From assembly GCF_011075055.1 (NCBI RefSeq), contig NC_058141.1:13463639-13527638 (forward strand): a DNA stretch of 64,000 bases, given 5' to 3'. The DNA comes from Mangifera indica (taxonomy: Eukaryota; Streptophyta; Magnoliopsida; Sapindales; Anacardiaceae). The notes beneath the pieces were generated by a model. That model worked only from the letters and a program-made list of their open reading frames with translations, did not search any database and had not been told where the DNA came from. The position numbers were made by a program, and so were the translations under genes. Position 1 is the stretch's first letter; every line of letters starts with the position of its first letter. Of this stretch, positions 58,960 to 64,000 are shown in pieces.

Positions 58960-61700
58960 AATATAAAAACAAAAAGAAAAGAAAAAACTCTTGAATGAAA
59001 ACGAAATTAATTAGCAATATAAAATTGACACTTACAGATCCCAAAACCCAAAAAATCAAATAAATTAAATTAATAATTTCAAGAAAAGCAAAAAGAGCGA
59101 GAGTGACAGACAGAGTGAGAAAAAGAAAGAATATGTAAATATTAATAATATTTCTAAATAAAAGAAAAGTAAGTTACCGTATGTATGAAAAGAGAAGTAG
59201 AATTCGTACATTTGTGTTTTGTGAGGGTTTGGTTTGTTCCAGTTCGCGTTTGATGTTGCGCTGTGACTACGATTAGATTTATGTAGGTGCAGCCAAGGGG
59301 AGGTAGATGAGATGAGAGGGTATTATTGTTATTATTGTTATTACTGTTATTATTATTATTATTTTGATTAAGTTAGTTATAATAATGAATTTAATATTAA
59401 TAATATAAATAATGAGGATTATGATGGATTTAATTTAATAAAATTAAAAGTGGGGACCATAATATGTTTAAGATGATAGTCGGAGAATGGATGATTATGA
59501 TTTATGAGTGACCATGCAACATGCATGTGCAGCATGTGTGTGGTCTCGACTCTTGCGTTGAGAAACATAGAATTGTTTAAAATCAGTTAATTGAATTGGT
59601 TTACCAATTTTTAAAATTAAATTAAATTTTCAGTTTAAAAAAATTATAAATTAAAATTAAATTAATTAATTTTGAATTAAATAAAAATACCAATTAACTA
59701 AACCGAATTTTTGATTAACTAAATTTTAAATTGAATTTTAAAAAATTATCATATTTTTTTAAATTTTTTAAAATATATTTAATATTTTATTAATTTTTTA
59801 AAAATCACTTCAATTCAACTAACCCATTTTAAAAATTAGAAAAACTAATAATTAAATAAAAAAACAGTTTTTAATATTTTGAAATTAATATTCAAATCAA
59901 TTTTTCAAATAATCTATTTTTAGTTATATTTTTAATTTAAAAATTAATTTAATTTAATTATTAGATAATTTTGAACCCCCTCTACACACCCTATATTATA
60001 ATTTTAACTAGCTGACTTAATTGTAGGGTCACCATATCTCTCATAAAATTACCCATTACTCAATAAAGTGAATAAGATTTGAAAAAGAGAAAAGTACACA
60101 ACACCCATTAGTGATTAGATTAGAGGTTAACGGTTGAAGGCTGTGGTTGGAGTGCAAGTATATAATTGGACCACCCATTCGTTAATTATTGTGAATTGAA
60201 AGGATGGACAGCCCACATGGAAGACAAAGACAGCATGATTTGATTAGGGTGAGTGCGGTGAGGTGATACCAAATTTTGATAAAAAACTAGCAGAATGAAT
60301 CATCCCTTTTCTTTCCTTAATCTGCCACACAAAAAAGGATGCCTACCTCTCCCTAGCAACAAACCAAGAACAATCATAGTTGGTTGGTTCAAAATACCTC
60401 TTCAATTCACTACAAGTCAACAATATTTAAAACGAAATCAAATTAATATACAAATAAGAAAAATATTACCAGTTGTCACCTGTTTCAGTTGATCCAAGGG
60501 GAAAATCCTGTTGATGGATTCTAGTAAAATGTAACATAAAAAGTAAAGAAATATATAAAATAGATATCCAAAATTAAATTTTCTAGTTCTACCACTTTCT
60601 TTGGGACCTGCTAATAATTGGATTCCGAGTTCCAACCACCTCACGGCCAACACAACACTAGTACAACCACCTACAGACATTGCTTCTAATCACTGAAAAG
60701 ATCAACCAACAAATCCATTTTTGTGATGAGAATAGCATCGTAGGTCCTCCATCACAAATGTCATTCTAAAGACCTCTTCCAATCACAAATGTACTGTATA
60801 AGACATTACCAATCACCCAAACAAACCATCCAAAAGCAAGAGGATGAGACTTTATCACTATAAGAAACAGCATCTTTTCTACAAGTTGAACAACCATAAG
60901 TCAGCTCAAGTGGAAAAATTACTTGTAGCATATATATGTATATATGGATGAGCTTATCTATAAAAATCACCCCTCAAATAGGATCAATGCCATGATATAC
61001 CGTACTGGACTTATGAACATAACAAAACCAAACCAGAACCACAGTGCAGTTCATTCATGCCATTCAAACTCAGAAACAATGCATAAGCTAGTGGTATGCT
61101 AATATTAATTAGCAAGAAACTTGACAATTTGCAATCAAATTCATAAGTTACATGATAATTACAAAAGCAACAACAGCTCTTTTGTATGTGACTAAGTCAC
61201 AAGCCAGACAAACAATGCACAGAGGTACTAGCCAATGTTTTTTTTGAATGCTCCAGAATTGTTTTTGTGCCCAAAAAGAGGAAGTAGTCAAAACTTCAAT
61301 TAAGCAAGGAATTTAACACTAGAATCTAACCTGTTATTTGCACAAAAAGATACCTACTCAGATATTTTGATAATCCTCTCCAGGGAAAAATAAGGCAGAA
61401 ATTTTAACTCCCAAAAATGGCACAAATGATACCTCCAAATCTCTTCTTTTGATCATTCTTCTGTGGAGTCATTTTGAATTCTCTCTTCAGAGGACTGCCA
61501 CCCTACTGGAGTAAATCAAGGCTTGATCTAAATACACAATGTCCAGGCCATTGAACCTAGACTTAGCAACCTCAGAGTCACTCTGTCCCAACTCAAATCA
61601 TTGTGGCTTCCCAATTAACATTCAGCTCATCGTTATCATGAAGTGCCTTCAAAAAATCAACAAACTTCAGAATCTGGCACTGGAAGATGTGCTGCCTGAG
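58960..61700. other. Intergenic between the SAM gene and VPS11
   Basis: 59570-60000 is almost pure A/T. The SAM gene promoter side lies around 59000-59280. Nothing protein-like was found; frames at 60295-60680 and 61539-61814 look like chance or the VPS11 3' UTR. Confidence 0.55.
59321..59364. repeat. ATT/GTT trinucleotide microsatellite
   Basis: tattattgttattattgtta and further ATT units; upstream of the SAM gene. Confidence 0.85.
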
Positions 61701-64000
61701 CTAAGGAGTGTTTGTTGGTCGTCCATTACTGGTTTTGCTAATGAATCCTTTCCCAAAATACTCAGCAATCACAGAAACCCATCCTTTGAGCTCTTTACTT
61801 GCTGGAAAAACTGATCTTGATCTTTGGAATTCTGCTCCAAGCCTCTCTTCATTTCCACAACGGATTGGTACTCTGGAGCACATTCCGGACTTTCTTTTTC
61901 ATTGTCACCAAGGCACCGCTGATGGAATGAGTGCATACACATAAAGTGCACGGCAGGAAGATCAAGGGTGAAAGTGCATGCAGTGCACTTGCTGAGCTGA
62001 AAGATTCTGGCATTTGTTCTAAGATCCTGAATTTCTTTTCTCATTGCCAAAGTATCTTCCTGCATAATTTAAGGAGTCAATTAAATATCATTAATACACT
62101 CAATAAGCAGTCAGATGTAGCTAGTGAGTCTGAAAGTGATTTTTTTATTAGGGAAAGTTTCAATAAAATCCATTGTCATTGCTGATTGTCAAATCAATGA
62201 ACATCACTAGGACATTGTCCAGCTCTAGAATCCACTAAAGTAAGATTGAAAATGTTCTAATTCTTCTTATTAGCAGTAAGGTCATTGTTCAAGTGTTTTC
62301 AGATTTATATCTTCATGAGAGACTTAAGACTTTGTTTTAACACTTGTCGTAAACATGTAAATAGTGGGTTTTTCTTGAAGGCTGATACAGTCTCAAAGCA
62401 ACATATGGCTACCCCAGCAAGACCGAGAAAACTAATTTGGCGAAGAGCAACACTATGTGTATCCATTTTGAGTATACAAATGGTGATGCACTACCCCTTT
62501 GAGTACACTAATACGTACGCACTACCCATTTTGAGTACGCAAATAGGTACACATTTATGTGCGTCATCACGTGATTGGATGTTATTTCATCTTTAATCCA
62601 AAATCACTCAATCAAATGATAACACATATTAAGTGTATACCTATTTGTACACTTAAAGTGAGTACGTATAGTTTTATTGTTTAGCCAAGCAATAATTCTT
62701 TCTTTTTCCTAATAATCTTTCCAGAATTTGAGTTTATTTAAGCACACATGTCACCCTACTTAATTAGCATGTTTGAAGTCAATACATGAAGTAGGTAACC
62801 AAACCCTTTGGAATAGCTCTTTATAGAAAAGAAATTGATTAGATAGCCACCTTCAATTAGATCCAGTGTTGAACAAAATGACAAAAGTGGTGTATAAAAA
62901 TAAATTAAATATCGAAACAATGCCCAAGATGTAAGCACCTGATAGTTCTCTATAGCTCGGCGGTCATCTTCAATTAATTTTGATTCCTGTTCAAGCTTAT
63001 GAGCAATATAATCCTTTATAACAGAGAGTGTGAGACATGGATCCCTTGACAGTGTCTGGAGAACAATAATAGGAGGCAAGATGTTGTCCCTTTCAATAAA
63101 CGTCAAAACTTCCTTCACTTCTTTGGAGCAATCTTCTCCAAGTTCACCAAAATACTTCAGAAGATCTGCCCAAAGAGATGGATCCCCTCCTTTACCTGAA
63201 TCCCCCAGCCTTTTGCAGCTAGCAATCACACCATCATGATCATGGGCCTGCATGTAGCAAGAAATTACCTCTTTATAAAGTTTCAGCTTCTCATACAATT
63301 ACAAAAGACCTTCTTTAAATGCATTCATTTCACAAAGAATAATAGCAAGATCAACATCATAAAGTGGATGTTCCAGGTCAGAGGGCCATGCAATCTTAAG
63401 TAATTGTAGCCCCTTCTCACGCCTTTCCAAGCGATCCTTCTCCTCATATATGTCTTTACTATCAGCAGTCAATTTTCCATTGGACTCTGCTTTTGATGCC
63501 ATAGATGGTCCTGATCTTGCTCTAAGACTAAAATCTACCCCATTGCTGACTTGTGAGATCAATGGAAAGTTCAAGTCATTGGACAGGTACAGCTCCAAGA
63601 GAGTGTTATGAATTTCTACTTGAGCGGGTGAGTCTTTCACCATGTTTGTATATTTTTCGAGAAAATCCATAAGGGACTGTGGGTGATGGACAAAAATGTT
63701 GAGAAAATCAACAGGTGACGGCAACATAGATATGTATGTGCTGCTTGAAGTTCCTCTTTTAGTAGATTCTCCATCCTCCGTACAAATGTTCATGAGTATG
63801 TCAATTGTCTCCACTGGCTTGTGCTCTATAAGAATCTTACCATACTCTTTCACAGTCACCCCGGCTTGACAAGTTTCAAGGCTTGTGATATACTGCAAGG
63901 CTTCATCGTATCTATCAAGGTCCTCAAGTAAAATCTTCAAGTATAACTCATGCCTTCCTGCCTTCTTAGCAACATACATGGCATGCTCATGGTAATTGGC
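61701..64000 (-). pseudogene. VPS11: 3' part of VPS11 (HOPS/CORVET subunit), broken; runs off the window
   Basis: Exon 64000-62939 and last exon 62059-61701, joined in phase by a GT/AG intron. Text: MYVAKKAGRHELYLKILLED, SPVDFLNIFVHHPQSLMDF, LLELYLSNDLNFPLISQV, ERDNILPPIIVLQTLSRDP, ending in a RING-H2 (CTACTF, CMHSFHQRCL). VPS11 is a core subunit of the tethering complexes for fusion with the vacuole and is usually single-copy and essential. Lesions: TAA at 63301-63299 inside the conserved GLLYLYEKLK (Tyr codon to stop); the RING pair CPEC reads SPEC (codon 61891-61889); and one T lost from a T run at about 61775, which stops the frame at 61769 although the alternative frame carries the expected VIAEYFGKGFISKTSN to 61701. 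The rest of the gene lies beyond 64000. Confidence 0.82.
62445..62680. mobile_element. Small MITE, same family, copy 3, in the last VPS11 intron
   Basis: Starts agagcaacactatgtgtatc and ends gagtacgtatagttttattg. Longer than the other copies because a unit around ttttgagtac and cactacccatt is repeated two to three times in the left half. Confidence 0.6.

Noticed and set aside
60295..60680. Frames on both strands in the SAM-VPS11 spacer
   Set aside because: No conserved features or splice context.
1..64000. CRISPR arrays, operons, riboswitches, ribosome-binding sites
   Set aside because: The window is plant nuclear DNA with introns. The spaced motif at 37.5-38.3 kb is irregular and part of a retroelement, not a CRISPR array.

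Overview
Eudicot nuclear DNA. It is AT-rich, with GT/AG introns, long intergenic spacers, MITEs, an LTR-retrotransposon remnant and typical land-plant gene families (PPR, LHCB2, OBERON, plant NUP133, P2B-type Ca-ATPase-like). I cannot name the species. Most genes lie on the minus strand.

Layout. 1-5.5 kb: a small fasciclin-domain protein (+), then an OBERON1/2-type PHD protein (-). 6.4-11.9 kb: a mitochondrial HSP90-6/TRAP1-type gene broken by many lesions. 14.2 kb: a small protein of unknown function with an LxLxL (EAR-like) motif. 16.5-20.2 kb: a remnant of an unrecognised gene and a broken P-class PPR gene. 21.6 kb: an intact PLS-DYW PPR gene (+). 24.2 kb: an intact LHCB2 gene. 26.5-48.4 kb: a tandemly duplicated region with two full-length and one truncated copy of a P2B ATPase-like gene, a copied NUP133 terminal exon, several MITEs and about 4 kb of a non-coding LTR element. 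48.5-55.5 kb: NUP133, nearly complete. 56.4-58.9 kb: a small SAM-domain gene. 61.7-64 kb: the 3' part of VPS11, broken, running off the window.

Two themes stand out. First, the ATPase-like genes keep the fold and long open frames but have lost nearly all P-type catalytic and ion-binding residues (the DKTGT, TGES, KGA, GDGxND and PEGLP motifs and the M6 Asn/Asp). The same losses occur in two diverged full-length copies, so they look like a maintained family of dead pumps rather than ordinary pseudogenes. Second, several genes that are usually single-copy and conserved (HSP90-6, VPS11, the tails of OBERON and NUP133, a PPR gene) carry nonsense codons and one- or two-base indels, while LHCB2, the SAM gene and the DYW gene beside them are clean. 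This is what a duplicated block undergoing gene loss would look like, with the intact homologues elsewhere. Uncorrected assembly indels are the rival explanation for some lesions.

From memory, the gene content matches two Arabidopsis neighbourhoods: LHCB2/NUP133/VPS11 on chromosome 2 and OBE1/HSP90-6/SAM on chromosome 3.
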